DNA of 64,000 bases, from contig OW203991.1 of NCBI GenBank assembly GCA_934047225.1, forward strand, positions 7,564,001 through 7,628,000. The letters run 5' to 3'. This document shows positions 22,541-34,720 of the stretch, piece after piece (position 1 is the first letter of the stretch; every line of letters starts with the position of its first letter). The translations under genes were made by a program, and so were the position numbers. This stretch comes from Ypsolopha sequella (lineage: Eukaryota; Arthropoda; Insecta; Lepidoptera; Ypsolophidae). Below the pieces are notes generated by a model. It was not told the DNA's origin, did no database searches, and saw only the letters and a list, made by a program, of their open reading frames with translations.

Positions 22541-23920
22541 GAAAGACCTATATACTATATATACATATACTCGGATAAACGTCGAATCATTAAAAATAAA
22601 TGGATTTTAGTACCACCAACATCGATTGCTACATATCATCAGGGAAAGTTCCCCTATTACTTTAAGTGAGGGTACAACATAACATTAATCTGTAAAGTGG
22701 CAGGAGGCACGATCGTGCTGGATGTCTAATATGTCTATTGTAAATCAATTGTTATCAAGATTCAATTGAGACTGTTAAGTTCGTTGGTTCCACCGGAAAG
22801 GTGATGTCTGATGTCTGTCACGAGCTTCTTATTCCTAAACAATCCACTTTACCTAGAAATCAATTGTCATGAAACATGCGAGGGGTAACCAAATAAAAAA
22901 AAATATCTTTCCATGTTTGATGTAAGCTCACAATTGAATTGAGAATAATCAAAATAAACAAATTATCAAAATAACTGTAAAGAAATCACAACTTGATTTT
23001 AATTCATAGAGCCAAATAATAATTAAAACTCGGCAAGTAGGTAGTCGGAAATGGTTTAATGACCCAGTTTTGGAAAATTCTCTGCAAGAAATTTTATTTA
23101 ATACATAAAAAAATAAACATTCCGATAGCGTTCAAAGTCGTTTAAAATGTTTCATTATAACGATAAAATAAGCATTTATGAATTATTAATACAACCAATA
23201 ATAAACAAGGAACGATTAAAAAACGTAATAATCTGTAATAAGAAATTAATTCATCATGCTTAAAAAAAATAGTAAACCTTCATTTTTTTTTCACGAAAGA
23301 AGTCAACTGTCAAAATGCGGTGCAATGACTCAGAAGTAAGGTAAAAAACGGATGTTTCCAATAAGTAGACTTACTGGTAGTTACCGACTTCCGGAAATCC
23401 CTATAAATGCAGTACCACGGACGACGCGCTGCTATTAATCATAGAAAATGACGTAGCACAATGCAACTGCTCGGCGTGGAGTCAAAATTGTGAAAACCTA
23501 TCCCACGCACCCCGGTAATAACGATTTCGTAGGTACGGGGGGCAAAACAGATAACTACTTTTGATTTTTTTTGAGTTTGTATTTTTTGCACAGATTTAAA
23601 AAAAAAATTGGAATCATTGAAAATTACGACGCACAATACCGTTATGCTGACCGTGCAGTCAAAGTTAAGAAAACAATTTCACGATCTGCCTAATTCTACG
23701 ATCTGCCCATGACATCTATATCAATAACCTAAAATAGGTTATGTTTTTAATTCAGCCATGCACCATGGTCGATCAATAATGATTGGGAAATTAAATGGTT
23801 ATATCTTCTATATTGAAAAAGAATCTACTTTTCCTAGCTTAAAATGTATCAAAGAAGAAATACTAAACAATGGATTGCTTGGTAAGTCTTGGACAGCTAA
23901 ACCAGAACAAAATTTTCCTT
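22541..23920. other. no gene recognised
   Basis: AT-rich intergenic sequence. A minus-strand 65-codon frame at 23439-23636 has no motif. No RNA gene seen. Confidence 0.5.
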
Positions 23921-24080
23921 TTTAGGGTTCCGAATCCAAAAGATGCCAAACGGAACCCTATAACTAAACCTTCACTGTTCGTCCTCCTGCTGTCAGAGGG
24001 GTCTACAGCTTTAGCCGTCATAGGTAACCAGTTGAAAGTTTTGGTGAATACATGTTACTATGGCCGGTATCAGGACAAAA
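23921..24080 (+). repeat. GGGTTCCGTACC-family repeat fragment
   Basis: TTTAGGGTTCCGAATCCAAA and the CGGAACCCTAT and CTGTTCGTC words match the repeat at 21301-21600. It is cut at 24080 by the MITE that follows. Confidence 0.6.
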
Positions 24081-24472
24081 TAGTAGTTTATGCTACAAGG
24101 GCGCAAAGTAATAAACTACGAGGACGATTTAAAACACGAGCGTAGCGAGTGTTTTAAACGTAACCGAGTAATTTATTGCTCTTACGCCCGTGTATCATAC
24201 TACGTTTTTCAATGCATAGTGTGAGGAAATAAAACAAATACAATTTTGTGAACTTTAAATTGTAATTGGCTCAAAAGGTAGGTATCCAGAGCCGTTAAAC
24301 AGTGGAAAAAATGTATGACATTTATGGTACACAGGAAAGGCTGCAGGTTAGCCAACCATTGTAAATAAATAAATAAAAAAAAAAAATAATAAAGCCCTAG
24401 GGCAAAACAATCGACTTTCTGTTCGGTTTTGATGCATAAAAAGTGGGCCTTTACGAGCACACGCATTGAAAA
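24081..24472 (+). mobile_element. 390-bp foldback/MITE family, copy C
   Basis: Same structure as 19469-19857: TAGTAGTTTATGCTACAAGG start, inner hairpin, TTTTCAATGCA at about 24208, CGCATTGAAAA end. It sits inside a GGGTTCCGTACC-family repeat. Confidence 0.7.
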
Positions 24473-25314
24473 GAAATTAAGACTCAATGGTTTTCTATAT
24501 TTTGAGAAGTATTGCAGAATGAACTACGAATAAATTCCTCAACATTACCCTACAACTATTCATCATCACCATCTAGCAGTCACCCATTCCTATTTTGTTA
24601 GATTACATAGTATTTTAGTTGACTTTGAATATCTCCGAAATCCCACATGATATTTTTCAGCCTTTTCAATCAGTCCTTACAGCTAGGCTTGACGATGACT
24701 CTCGCCTCATGTGTGCGTCATGTGTACGTAACAGATGCGTTTGTGTGCGCAACGTGACACTGCAAGCGACATACGTGATATATTGAGAATGCCAAAAATC
24801 GCTACAGCTACATACGTATATTTTGGCAACTTTACTTTAGAGCAGGCGCAAAGGAAAATGATTCATATGTCAGCAACGTAATACTTGTATTGTCAAATTG
24901 TATATTGTTCAGGTATTGAGTTGTAACATCAGCTTAAGAATGAGTTTTTTGATATTTGAATTTACTATCAGGTATATCTTACCCCACATATTCATGTATA
25001 ATAAATTTTGAGACGTCTCTCATACTAATCAGTGCACATATTAGAACATAGATATCGTCTATTGTCATTCATTCATTGAATTGTCATATTTTATGCGTTT
25101 TTAATTCTTCAATTGTTACACAATTTTAGTCAGTAGTAAAATAAGTCTTAGGATCATGAATTGAATGGACATTGCACAAAAATAAGAAAATAAGGTATAT
25201 ACAAAGAACAGATTGAAGGCAATGGCGGACTTATCCTATAAGGAATTTGTTCCAGACAACCTTGGGAAAACCTAAAAACATATTTTTCTTAGAAATTTAA
25301 AGCAGTGCATGATA
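24473..25314. other. no gene; one LINE tail
   Basis: 25170-25262 resembles the LINE 3' tail at 3725-3849 (GCAATGGCGGACTTATCCTA, TTCCAGACAACC). The rest is AT-rich and featureless. Confidence 0.5.
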
Positions 25315-25316
25315 TA

Positions 25317-26612
25317 CGAGGGCGGGATGAAAAGTAATTAGCCTAGTAATAAAATACCTTTAGGAGGGTGATAAAAATAGTTTTATTTTTCGACATAGTC
25401 TCCAGCGAGCTCTATGCACTTCATCCATCGATGTTCTAAAGCCTTAATTCCATCTCTATAATGGTCTTCCTTGAGGCCTTCAAAATAGCCATCTACTGCA
25501 ACGATTACTTCATCATTGTTCTGAAATCTTTGCCCAGCTAAAAATTTTTTGAGTTTGGGAAATAGATGGAAGTCTGAGGGTGCCAGATCAGGTGAATAAG
25601 CCAGGTGTGGAAGCAAATCATAGCTCAATTCTTAAAATTTGGCCATAGCAGTGGCGCACGTATGGACACGCGCGTTGTCTTGGTGAAAAATGATTTTTTT
25701 TCTCGCTAGTCCGGGTCTTTTTTCATGAATGCAGTTTTGTAATCTGTTTAGCAGGTTAGCGTAATACTTCCCAGTGATGGTTTGTCCTTTTGGGAGGTAG
25801 TCAATCATCAATATACCCTTCGCATCCCAAAAAACGGATGTCATGACTTTTCCAGCAGATTTTACGGCTTTTGCTTTCTTTGCAGCCGGACATCCTGCCT
25901 CAGTCCACTGTTTCGACTGAATTATTGATTCCGGTTTGTAGTGGTGGACCCATGTTTTAACTGTGGTCACAAACCGCCGCAGAAAATCAGCAGCATTGCT
26001 TTTAAACCGGTTCAAACATTCTTGAGAAATTTGCATGCGAAAGCGTTTTTGATCTATTGTGAGCAATCGCGGCACCCACCTTGCCGATAATTTTTTCATG
26101 TGCAATTCTTCAGACAATATGTGATGTACCCGTTCCTTAGAGATGCCCACAGTGTCGGCTATCTCGGACAGTTTCAGTCTTCGGTCGGCTAGAACGATTT
26201 CGTGAATTTTACCTGACACTTCTGGAGTTGTGACACTTTTTGGCCGACCTGATCGATGTTCGTCTTGGATGCAGGTCCGACCCCGTTTAAATTCAGCTAC
26301 CCAATTTTTTACGGTTGCATGCGATGGAGCATTCACACCTAAAACAGCTTTCATTTCATCAAAAATCTCTCCTCCCTTCAATCCTTTCATATTCAAATAC
26401 TTAATGACGGCTCTTAACTCTATTTTATCCATGTTGTAAAAAATCCACAACTACATTTTTTAAAATGACTGTCGCCTAAAAAGTGACAGCAAAATGGGCG
26501 GGAAAAATTTATCACTGGCTGCCAGTAAACTAATGAGTTGATAAGTAAAAAGTTTTTATATAGCCACAAAACAATAAATAGGGAAGGCTTACCAATTATC
26601 ATCCCGCCTACG
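25317..26612 (-). mobile_element. mariner transposon, complete ends, defective
   Basis: 1,296 bp. Inverted ends of about 28-30 bp (CGAGGGCGGGATGAAAAG at 25317; CGTAGGCGGGATGATAAT read on the minus strand from 26612) are each flanked by the target dinucleotide TA (25315-25316 and 26613-26614). Size and layout are typical of mariner. About 7 of 30 end positions differ, so it is not a fresh insertion. Confidence 0.85.
25383..26432 (-). pseudogene. mariner transposase, broken
   Basis: Start chosen at 26432 (MDKIELRAVIKYL), giving about 349 codons, the normal mariner size of about 345. N-terminal half: two helix-turn-helix domains (AVIKYLNMKGLKGGEIFDEM; SEIADTVGISKERVHHIL) with the linker GRPKSV. 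Catalytic half: the family's D,D34D triad is damaged. The first Asp, expected in a TTDETW-type motif, reads TTVKTW (Val) near 25957. The second Asp is present in HQDNARVH and the third in SPDLAPSDF, exactly 34 codons apart if the stop is counted. A TAA at 25632-25634 interrupts the frame between them. No frameshift. Both lesions should abolish transposition. Confidence 0.9.
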
Positions 26613-26614
26613 TA

Positions 26615-28221
26615 ATTATTAAAAAGTTACTTTAAACCTATAATCAAAACATAAATATACTATATACATATACATACATAAATACACAGATACATACATA
26701 CAAACAACTAGTAGCTTAGTCAGTAAGTCAATTATCCTTCAGTTAATTATTTTGTATTACTTTCTCATAATTACCCAATGTTTTTATTTGCTTGTTTTGT
26801 TTAAAATTCTTATTTTTTCCTACCTGGCAATCAATCCTGGGTTATTATTTACTTGTTATTTCTATTTAGCTCTTTGCATGTAGTATTTATTAAGATTCAT
26901 GCAATTAAATTTAGTGAATGTAATTAAGTGATATTTCTTATAATTTCCAATAAAACAATTATGAAACTGTGACGGCATTCTGATGATTTTCACTACCGTT
27001 TCCGGTAATTATCTACGAACATGCCAGTTTTCAGCTCAATGGGCCAATCTATTAAAATCAATGTTGAGCTATACACTCTGAAAACGGCTTGTAGAAGTCG
27101 TCAATGACTTTTGTAATAAAATTTAATAATGTATGCTACCATAGTATCACAGATGGGGTTACTAAATTTTAACATTATATCATTTTATAATATTATACCC
27201 GTGTTGAACAAATATAGTAGATTTCTATAATATAGTTATATTTTATATAATAATATAATAATATTTTATACAAGGGAAGTAAGTGACAAGTTACACCCGA
27301 GATATTTAGGCGCACCTGCGAGTGAAACGAGTGAGGGTGCTATAGTTTCAGGGCGTAATGGATCACTAACGCCCCTGTTGAAAAATCTTCTTTTCATCAC
27401 TAATGCGAGAAATTAAAAAAAACTTACAAATTAAGTCTGCAACAAGGATCTGAAAAAGAAAATCTTTTGCCACCATATTTCTTTTTTCATCTTTTTTCTT
27501 TTTTCGTGCAACCGGTGCTGGCCAGTGCGATTGTTTTAAAAATAAAATCAATTTATTACGTAACTTTTCAGCGTCTTTTAAACATGAACCCTGAAAAAGC
27601 AAACAAATGAGTATCGTTCGAGTTTCAAATACCTTCCTAGAGCTGTAAATCTAATTCAAATCCCACATTTCGAGTTAAATATGATTTACTTTTTGAGCAT
27701 TAGCGATGAAAAAGTTTTAATTTTTTATTTTAATGGAATTGGACTTATTTACGTTTGTGATTTAATTTTAGCTACTCTTTTTTAACATGCTTAAATCGAG
27801 ATAGACGGACAAACAGGCACGGATAACTCCATTTTAGATTTTGTTTTTGAAGAAACCCTAAAATCTAATCTCAAATCTGTTTTAGCTAAGCTTCAATCTC
27901 TGTCTCTGCGCGGCACAACCCAAGAATGGCAGGGCTGATTGAGCTAAAATTTGACAAGTTGGTAGAAAATTTCATCCAGGACCTCAGGAAATATAGTCAT
28001 GGTATTCTTGGGCTCATACACTAACACAGTTTTCACGTTTATCTGTAGTACCTAAACGAACTTCCATTTATTTGTATCTCCTCTATGGTTTGTTTAAAAG
28101 CGGGCGACTAACCGTGGTTAAATTTTTAAACAGCTCGGTTAAAAATTTTTGTTTTAATTAAATCACGAACGTGAACAACCTCTTAAAATCCCATTGCTGT
28201 CGTAATAGTTTAAGAATAGCC
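26615..28221. other. no gene recognised
   Basis: AT-rich. 27285-27385 has a CACCTGCGAGTGAAACGAG hairpin-like segment typical of lepidopteran MITEs. The 78-codon minus-strand frame at 27366-27602 has no motif. Confidence 0.5.
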
Positions 28222-28492
28222 GTCCATATATTACGTCATTTGAAATTGAAAAAATCTTTATTGACGCAAAATTAGGGGGGGGGTTTTTTCTGCAGGTGAC
28301 GGTAATACTATGAGCCTAGATGGCAATAATGGGGGTTTTGCCAAAAGAAAAGAACATATTCATTTTGTAATACAAATAACTGAAATTACATCAGTTTTGC
28401 AAGAGGGTGGGTTCATTGGATAATTACTATAGGATGATTGTAGGGGGGGGGGGTCGAAAATCGGCAAAAATCGATGACGTAATATATGGACA
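28222..28492. mobile_element. MITE with GTCCATATATTACGTCA ends
   Basis: GTCCATATATTACGTCA at 28222-28238 is repeated inverted at 28475-28491. 271 bp, noncoding, with two poly-G runs of 9-11 bases near the ends. The target duplication is unclear. Confidence 0.7.
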
Positions 28493-28639
28493 CTTAAAAC
28501 CGTTTTTACCGTATTTCTAATTTCAACATATTTAACTTGAGTAAATTGTAACTTTGTAAATTTTAATAAAGACTACAGGCTGAACAATGGCAGTATGTAT
28601 TGTTTTAATTTAGCACAAAATTTTGACAAACTCTTCTTA

Positions 28640-28871
28640 GGGAGACGTTTTCTGAGCGCATGGACATAGTACAAGCAGAAAAGTAGTTTATCTTCAACCA
28701 AAGGTACATCGCGCGGCTAATATGTGTGCGTGCTAGTACGCACGAACTACAGTACGCACACAACAGCAATATCTCGGTATGCAAGGCCGGTGCTAGTCGG
28801 GGTTACGCCGCGGTCGCGCTCAGTCAAATCTTTCGAACAAGCGCGCCAGCGCGACACCGATCACTTCAAAT
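28640..28871 (+). promoter_or_regulatory. GC-rich 5' region of the THAP-domain gene
   Basis: GC and CpG content rise sharply over 28700-28870 (TACGCCGCGGTCGCGCTCAG, AAGCGCGCCAGCGCGACACC) compared with the AT-rich surroundings, right before the predicted start at 28872. Fits a promoter and 5' UTR; no TATA box assigned. Two open frames here (28724-28924 and 28726-29010) are not in the THAP frame. Confidence 0.4.
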
Positions 28872-29803
28872 ATGTCGACAGCACGCTGTCGTACATATTG
28901 TTCTGTCTTCGGATGCCTCAATAATAATTCCTCAAATCCAGAATTATCGTTCTTCTCAATACCAACTCAACAAGAAAGGTGAGTACACAATTTATGGTAC
29001 ATATAAATAATAATGAGAGATGTAAACCGTACTTTCTTTGTTCACATTTAACATAGGTACCTATGATCATAACTGTGCTATGATTGTCAGTTAGTCAAAG
29101 TGTTTTTAAATGTAGAGCTGATATGGTTGAAATCGCAAAGATTTTTTAATTATAGACTAGGAGCCAATGTTCGATTAGATACTTAAATTTTATTATGTAC
29201 TTAAATGAATTGAACTGATTAATTTAGTCAACAATCACAAAGATTTTTAAGCAAAAGCGTTGCCAGGGGGGCAAGATGACATGAATTGTAGGTAAAATAA
29301 ACAAATGTAAAGTTTTTAATTGTTCATTACAAGAAACAAAATAATTGTCTTATAAACATAATGTTCTTGGGTTTCTCGCGAATTTTTCGGTTACTTTATT
29401 ACAAAAATCTCGAAGTTTTTCAAATCTCTAGGGGGGGACAGCTGTCCCCTTCCCCCTTTTGACGATGCCCATGTTTTTAAGGTAAATTCAGGAGCTTATC
29501 TTTAATTTTATAATTGATTATTTTCAAGTTTTCTTACTTTATTTAATATAAGCAAGTAAGATTTCTTTATGAGTTATAAGGTCTATACGTTTATTATGTA
29601 TGATATGAATGTATGTATGTTTGAATGTTTCACTACGTCGTCGATTGATAGCTCATTTGTCATAATCGGCTTCAAAATGTCAGTTGATTTGTCATAATTT
29701 TTATTTTGTTGTTTTCAGGCGCTTACAATGGCTACAATTAATATCACGTGAGGATTTGACAGATAATGTTTCAAAATATCGTGCTTCATATTATAAATTG
29801 TAA
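28872..29803 (+). CDS. THAP-domain protein, two exons, possibly truncated
   Basis: Exon 1 (28872-28978) starts MSTARCRTYCSVFGC, the opening Cys-X4-Cys of a THAP zinc finger, and has the usual SFFSIP stretch. It ends at a good donor (AAG|GTGAGT). Exon 2 (29719-29799 or to 29803) follows an acceptor (TTGTTTTCAG). The phase-2 joint reads QERRLQWLQLISRED, giving the conserved THAP Trp at the right spacing. The frame then reads YYKL and TAA (29801-29803), with AATAAA at 29832. Alternatively GT at 29800 is a donor to a third exon holding the Cys-X2-His pair, which I could not find. THAP domains bind DNA and occur in host regulators and in P-element-type transposases. Without the Cys-X2-His pair the finger would not fold, so this is a partial gene, an isoform or a relic. 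Confidence 0.55.
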
Positions 29804-29839
29804 GCATTTTAAATTAAAGAAGTCTTATTTAAATAAATG

Positions 29840-30536
29840 TGCTTTTTATTAATGTCTACCTCATATAAGGTTAAAATACGGTACTGAGCTCCCGGTCTAC
29901 ATAAAGGTCAATTCGGGTCTCTACGGCGCGGCGCAGCGGCGCGGCGGCGTCTTTGTAGATCAAACGTGCCACCAAAGGGGGCCGCCTTGAGAACAGTTCC
30001 GCACCACAAACTTATCTATTTCGGCGACTCGCGGCAACGAAGACTATTACTAATGAATATAGAAGTCATTTTAGTTTGGCCTACGGCAACAGATAAGTTG
30101 GTAACACGTTCATTTAACGTATCGCTATTCGTACCGGCTGTCGCTGCTGCTGCCATCGAGTTGAAGGCCCAATGTAAATGAATTTAATATTTACAAACAT
30201 AATACATACCTACGTAGTATATGTATAATATATGTATTTAAATATTGATTTGTATTAGCTAGGTACGAAAATAAAAGAAGGAACAACCCTGACACAGTAG
30301 GTATTGAAGTCTCGTACGGGGCGTGAGTTAATCTACTGTTCTGGTTTTACTATGGCATGGATGTTGTTGGCAATTTTGATAATTTTTCTTTGCGATGACG
30401 CTTTATAATGAATCATATTTTTAAACTGATAACACCTTTATTGACGAAACCCGTATATTATATACCTACTTACTAATCTTACTATGTACGGACGTCAGCA
30501 TGACATTGGCAGTTCTTATTGCGGTATCATAGCCAT
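29840..30536. other. GC-rich open segment of unknown status
   Basis: 29925-30180 is GC-rich, with a GCGGCG-type run at 29925-29950 and an open plus-strand frame from 29966 to 30181. No domain is recognised and the start would be a GTG. It could be an exon, a 5' UTR or a remnant. The rest is AT-rich. Confidence 0.3.
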
Positions 30537-30540
30537 TTAA

Positions 30541-30981
30541 GGGGCTTGATATCGCCAAATGGGTACTTTCTAAAGCCTACTCTTCGTTTATGGCCAAACC
30601 AAAAATGTTGAAAAAAATGTATATGAATTATCAACTCTAACACAACATATGCAACATTTTATTTTCATACCACTAAAACTAATGTATGAAAAAAAAATCA
30701 ATCGGATGGTGGTTTTTGGCGTTTATACCCTACTGCTTTTAAGCGGCTTCATCGATTTAATTAACTTATGCTTTGAGTAATAGATAAACTTGATAGCTAT
30801 AAACATAACATATCCTATGTTTACATAACATAACATAACATATTCAATCGAACAATAACGTCCATGGGAAAAGTATTATTTTCTCCTATTTCGCAAGCAG
30901 CCACTATGCAATGCGCGCTGATATGAATGTTATTTCAATGTCGACAAACATCGATCTGCTAATTTGGCGACACTAATCGCC
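30541..30981. mobile_element. TTAA-flanked MITE, copy 1
   Basis: TTAA at 30537-30540 and 30982-30985. Inverted ends GGGGCTTGATATCGCCAAAT and GGCGATTAGTGTCGCCAAAT (second on the minus strand). 441 bp, noncoding. A diverged copy lies in opposite orientation at 45865-46330. Inside is a short ACATA-type repeat run (30820-30842). Confidence 0.65.
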
Positions 30982-31078
30982 TTAAATTGTTTACAAATAG
31001 GGAGCTTGAACTGCAGGCGTCTGTACATACACTTAACTGAGTTCTTATATTAGTATAACTGGTACTATTTTTCAAAGT

Positions 31079-31600
31079 GCAAAAAAAATTCAAAAATTCA
31101 AAAAGTTTATTTTGCAAAGTAGGTACATATAATACACGTTTCACAAGTCAAATTTTAATCTTATAAAAATATATGTAATAAAATAATAAATGTACATGAA
31201 CTAGATTAAATGTTTATATAATTTATGTAGCAATATATATACGATTAAAATTGTAGGTAAAATATTATTATACAAGGTGAAATCCTATCAACCGCTCGAA
31301 CCCATACTGGAGACCCGGCCAGGGACCAGGAACAAGGTTCAATGATCACCAACCGAGCCCCCAGCACGAATCCAGGCGGCCGACCAAATCCCATCATATA
31401 TACTACATAGTAATAGGCTACATATATAAATACATGCCTACCTCCGCCCATTCGATTAGTCTTGCTAAGAAGAACGGGCAAGAAACTTGGCAAGATCATG
31501 TCTTTTTTTTTACATAAACTTATACTATACATCAAATTACTTATATCTACTATAACCAAGGGATAAGAAAATACAAGACAAGACTGCAATAATATGCTAG
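31079..31600 (-). repeat. LINE 3' UTR, 5'-truncated copy
   Basis: Almost identical over about 520 bp to 43082-43590, the 3' UTR of the LINE downstream of its reverse transcriptase. Both end with the minus-strand AATAAACTTTTTGAATTTT tail. A 114-codon frame here is not a gene; the same frame appears in the other copy because the sequence is duplicated. Confidence 0.8.
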
Positions 31601-34560
31601 CAATAATATGTGAACCTCAAAACCCATTCGAAGCAGAATCCAGTACAATTATCATACAAACGAGGCTCCGTAGGCATTCTAACTGAACTAACGAAAACTA
31701 GTAAAACCATCACATTTGTTCCGCCCCACGGATCTCATTTGCGTTGAACTGAGGCGCTCTCAGTTTATGTATATTTTCCAATTTTATGCCTACGACACGC
31801 ACACACGCAAGAATCTCCACTTGTGTGTGTTTTAGTTTTTGCTGATAGGGGGCGGCTGACGACGGGCTAGTGTACGAGCGTCCAGTTTAGGCTGAGCTCT
31901 GGGATCCGAGCCGCGAACACCGATGCTCGGTGAATTTGGCACGCGTTGGGAAGCAGGGGAGCCCAGGGTGTGGTGGTTTTAAAAAGGGTTGTTTCTCGCG
32001 TGTGGGTGCGGATAGTTGGGCATAGTTTGGAGCTGAGCCGCCCCCACCGTCATCGGTTGCTGACGGTTGCATCTGTGTTAGAGGATGAACATTTAAAATG
32101 CCCACCCCTTGACGATCACTGCGCGGCCATTTTTGTCTTTTTTTGAAATTTATTTTTTCTTTGGTTTTTTTATTTGTTTAATTTCTTGAAAGGTCAACGA
32201 TGTCAATCAATTTACCAAAAAGAATTATCATTTATTAGATTTACTAAAAACTCAGTAGATACTTGTACACGATTTGAATTTTCGTTTTAGAAATTAAATA
32301 TAAGTATATTATAAATGTTTACATTATTACTGCATATACCATTACTTAGGTACTAAATAAATTATCAATACAACCAATTATTAGCACTCATTCACACTGA
32401 ATTACACCAAACAATATCTAAATTCAAAATTATCATCGATGACTAGAAGCGGCGCAGTGCTCGTGAACTTTTGGGAGCGTTTTAACTTTTTTGTACGTAG
32501 ACTTATGTAGGTGCGTGCATTGGCACTTACATCGTTTTTGTTCCCAACGCGTTCGATTTTCGAACATATTTTCCCGCTTCTACTATACCGCTCCATTCGA
32601 AAAAGGTGGTAACTACTAACGTTTTTCCGCGTCGATCTATCATAATGACACGATTAGGCCACGCATACTTTTCCAGTAGGCCGCCATTTTGAATTCGTGT
32701 TTGCTTTTGGTAAAGCCTCTGCTCTGCGATGATGTTGATTTATGCGATATTTCAAGTGTTCGCTAATTTGAAATGGGAAACAGTAGATTACGTACAGCTC
32801 ATGTACAGAACTTTAAGTGAAATTCTTAAACATTATCTGCCTGCTATACGCGTAAATAAAGTAATTATGCAATATTGGTGAAGAGCAAAGAGTGTACTTA
32901 AAACCAAAAGAATTGCCAAACTAGGTTTTTACAAAGTGAATTAATACTTTATACAACTCACCTCTCTTAAGTAAATATCACTCACAACTAGAACAATACA
33001 CACTTGGAATCTTCATCCCCTATGTAACGATATTTTTGAACAGAACTCCATCACGAATCATCGAATCACGAACCAAACTTGAAACTTTTTGACACCATCA
33101 CTTTCCACTTTTTTGTATCGACCAGGTCGATCGAAGATCAGAGGGCAAATGTCGCGAAGATTCTGTACGAGGGCAACGGTCATCTCCAATTCTCACATAC
33201 ATTTGTATAAATTAAGGCCAAAAATACTATCTCACGATATTCCTTTGTAAAAGAATAAATAGATTGACCCCTTCGGATGCGTCCTATCTCGCGGAAACCG
33301 GTTCTAGACGTTTTATATTTTGAATTTGGAATCATGGGAATTTTAGAAAATTATCCAAATAGCTTTATTTTACTGACCTCTATAATATTATTATGATACT
33401 AGTTTTAGCCCGATAGTTTTCGGCTTGGCAGTTATTTTATCAACACTCATTATACGTTGACCAGGGTCACTGCTATTTATTCCATAACATGGGATATCAT
33501 CTGAAAAATGGTGTTGATATGCGGAACCGGTGAGGAAAGAAATATACTGTCTGAGACCAGTACAAGTGAATTTAATTTAAGATACTAAATAGGTATAGAC
33601 CAGAAGACCATTAGAAAAGAAAACCAAAATTATCCTATTTTTGTCCATGCTTTTCGCGTAAATCGAAACTGTGAGTAATCTGTAAGGTAAGATTCCATAT
33701 TGCAACCTTGCACACTATCTATGTTTTAATGAGTTTTCATATGGGTGAATATGGCATTTTTTCAGATACCAGCCAATATCTCTAACAAAAGTTAGGGTAC
33801 CGACAGGCGCTGCAGACACAGGACAACTCTTTTTCGATCCCCCCCCGTAATCTATGTTTTTTTTTATACTACATGTCGAGACTATAAAATTTACGAAAAA
33901 GTGTCTTTAGCCTGTACAAACGTAGAAACATGTGTAGACGTATATATCGTGGTATCTATCATATTATCAATAACGTAAGCAAATGAAAAAAACTATTGTT
34001 TTAGAAAGTGTATTTATAACTTCATACTTAAACTGTTCTACGGCACAGCAGCGCCCATTGTTCCTTCCATTGTGCCCTCCAATGTTCATAAATTACCCAT
34101 TATAAACTAGGTTTTCAGTTCAGAGGTAAAATGTACAAAGATTGGTTTTAAATAACTTATTAATCATATAAACTTATATCTAATTACTATAAGTATTCAA
34201 TAATTTCTGCTTTTGGAAATAATTCAATAATAAAACTTTAAAACTTTATGGTAACATTTTGAATTTGTGGCATGCAACATTAATGTATTTTATTCTTAAA
34301 TTTAAAAGAACTATCAGGGGATCTAAAAAGGCCGACTTGGGTGAATCATAAAATGATTTGAAAGTAGGATTGAGTCAGAGTTTTTTCACGCGTGCAAAAG
34401 AGACGGCATTATAACGGAATCATAATATAATTCATCTAAAGCGGCCTGTTTCAAGGTAGCTAGCTTCATGAATGAGAGAGTGCTAATTATTGTAGAGGAA
34501 GAAAGATGTTTATTGCAAACCGAAGATGATAAGAGACTTGATTTGACATAACAATCCCTT
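31601..34560. other. no gene recognised
   Basis: Mostly AT-rich. GC-richer patches at 31840-32110 and 32590-32760 carry short open frames with no recognisable domain; the second has a GCCGCCATTTTG word often seen near transcription starts. A C-run lies at 33840. No RNA gene seen. Confidence 0.45.
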
Positions 34561-34565
34561 GAAAA

Positions 34566-34720
34566 ATATCATAGAAGGAAAGGTCTAAGGGAAAATAGAA
34601 AGAGGAAGACCTAGATGCACCTACTTAACAGAAGTAAAGGAGAAAGGTATGTCATATCAATCAAAAGCTCAAATCATTAGCAAAAGAAAGAAAAGATTCC
34701 ACTGACAAGATCGTAGCTCT
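34566..34720 (+). pseudogene. LINE reverse-transcriptase C-terminal relic
   Basis: Plus-strand codons read IIEGKV, a stop, then IERGRPRCTYLTEVKEKG, like the basic Gly-Arg-Pro-Arg segment near the C-terminus of RTE-type LINE proteins. Stops interrupt it; heavily decayed. Confidence 0.4.

Noticed and set aside
31245..31589. 114-codon frame
   Set aside because: Lies in a LINE 3' UTR copy duplicated at 43267; not a conserved protein.
31887..32146. Candidate GC-rich exon on either strand
   Set aside because: Open frames on both strands, no recognisable motif and no clear splice pair.
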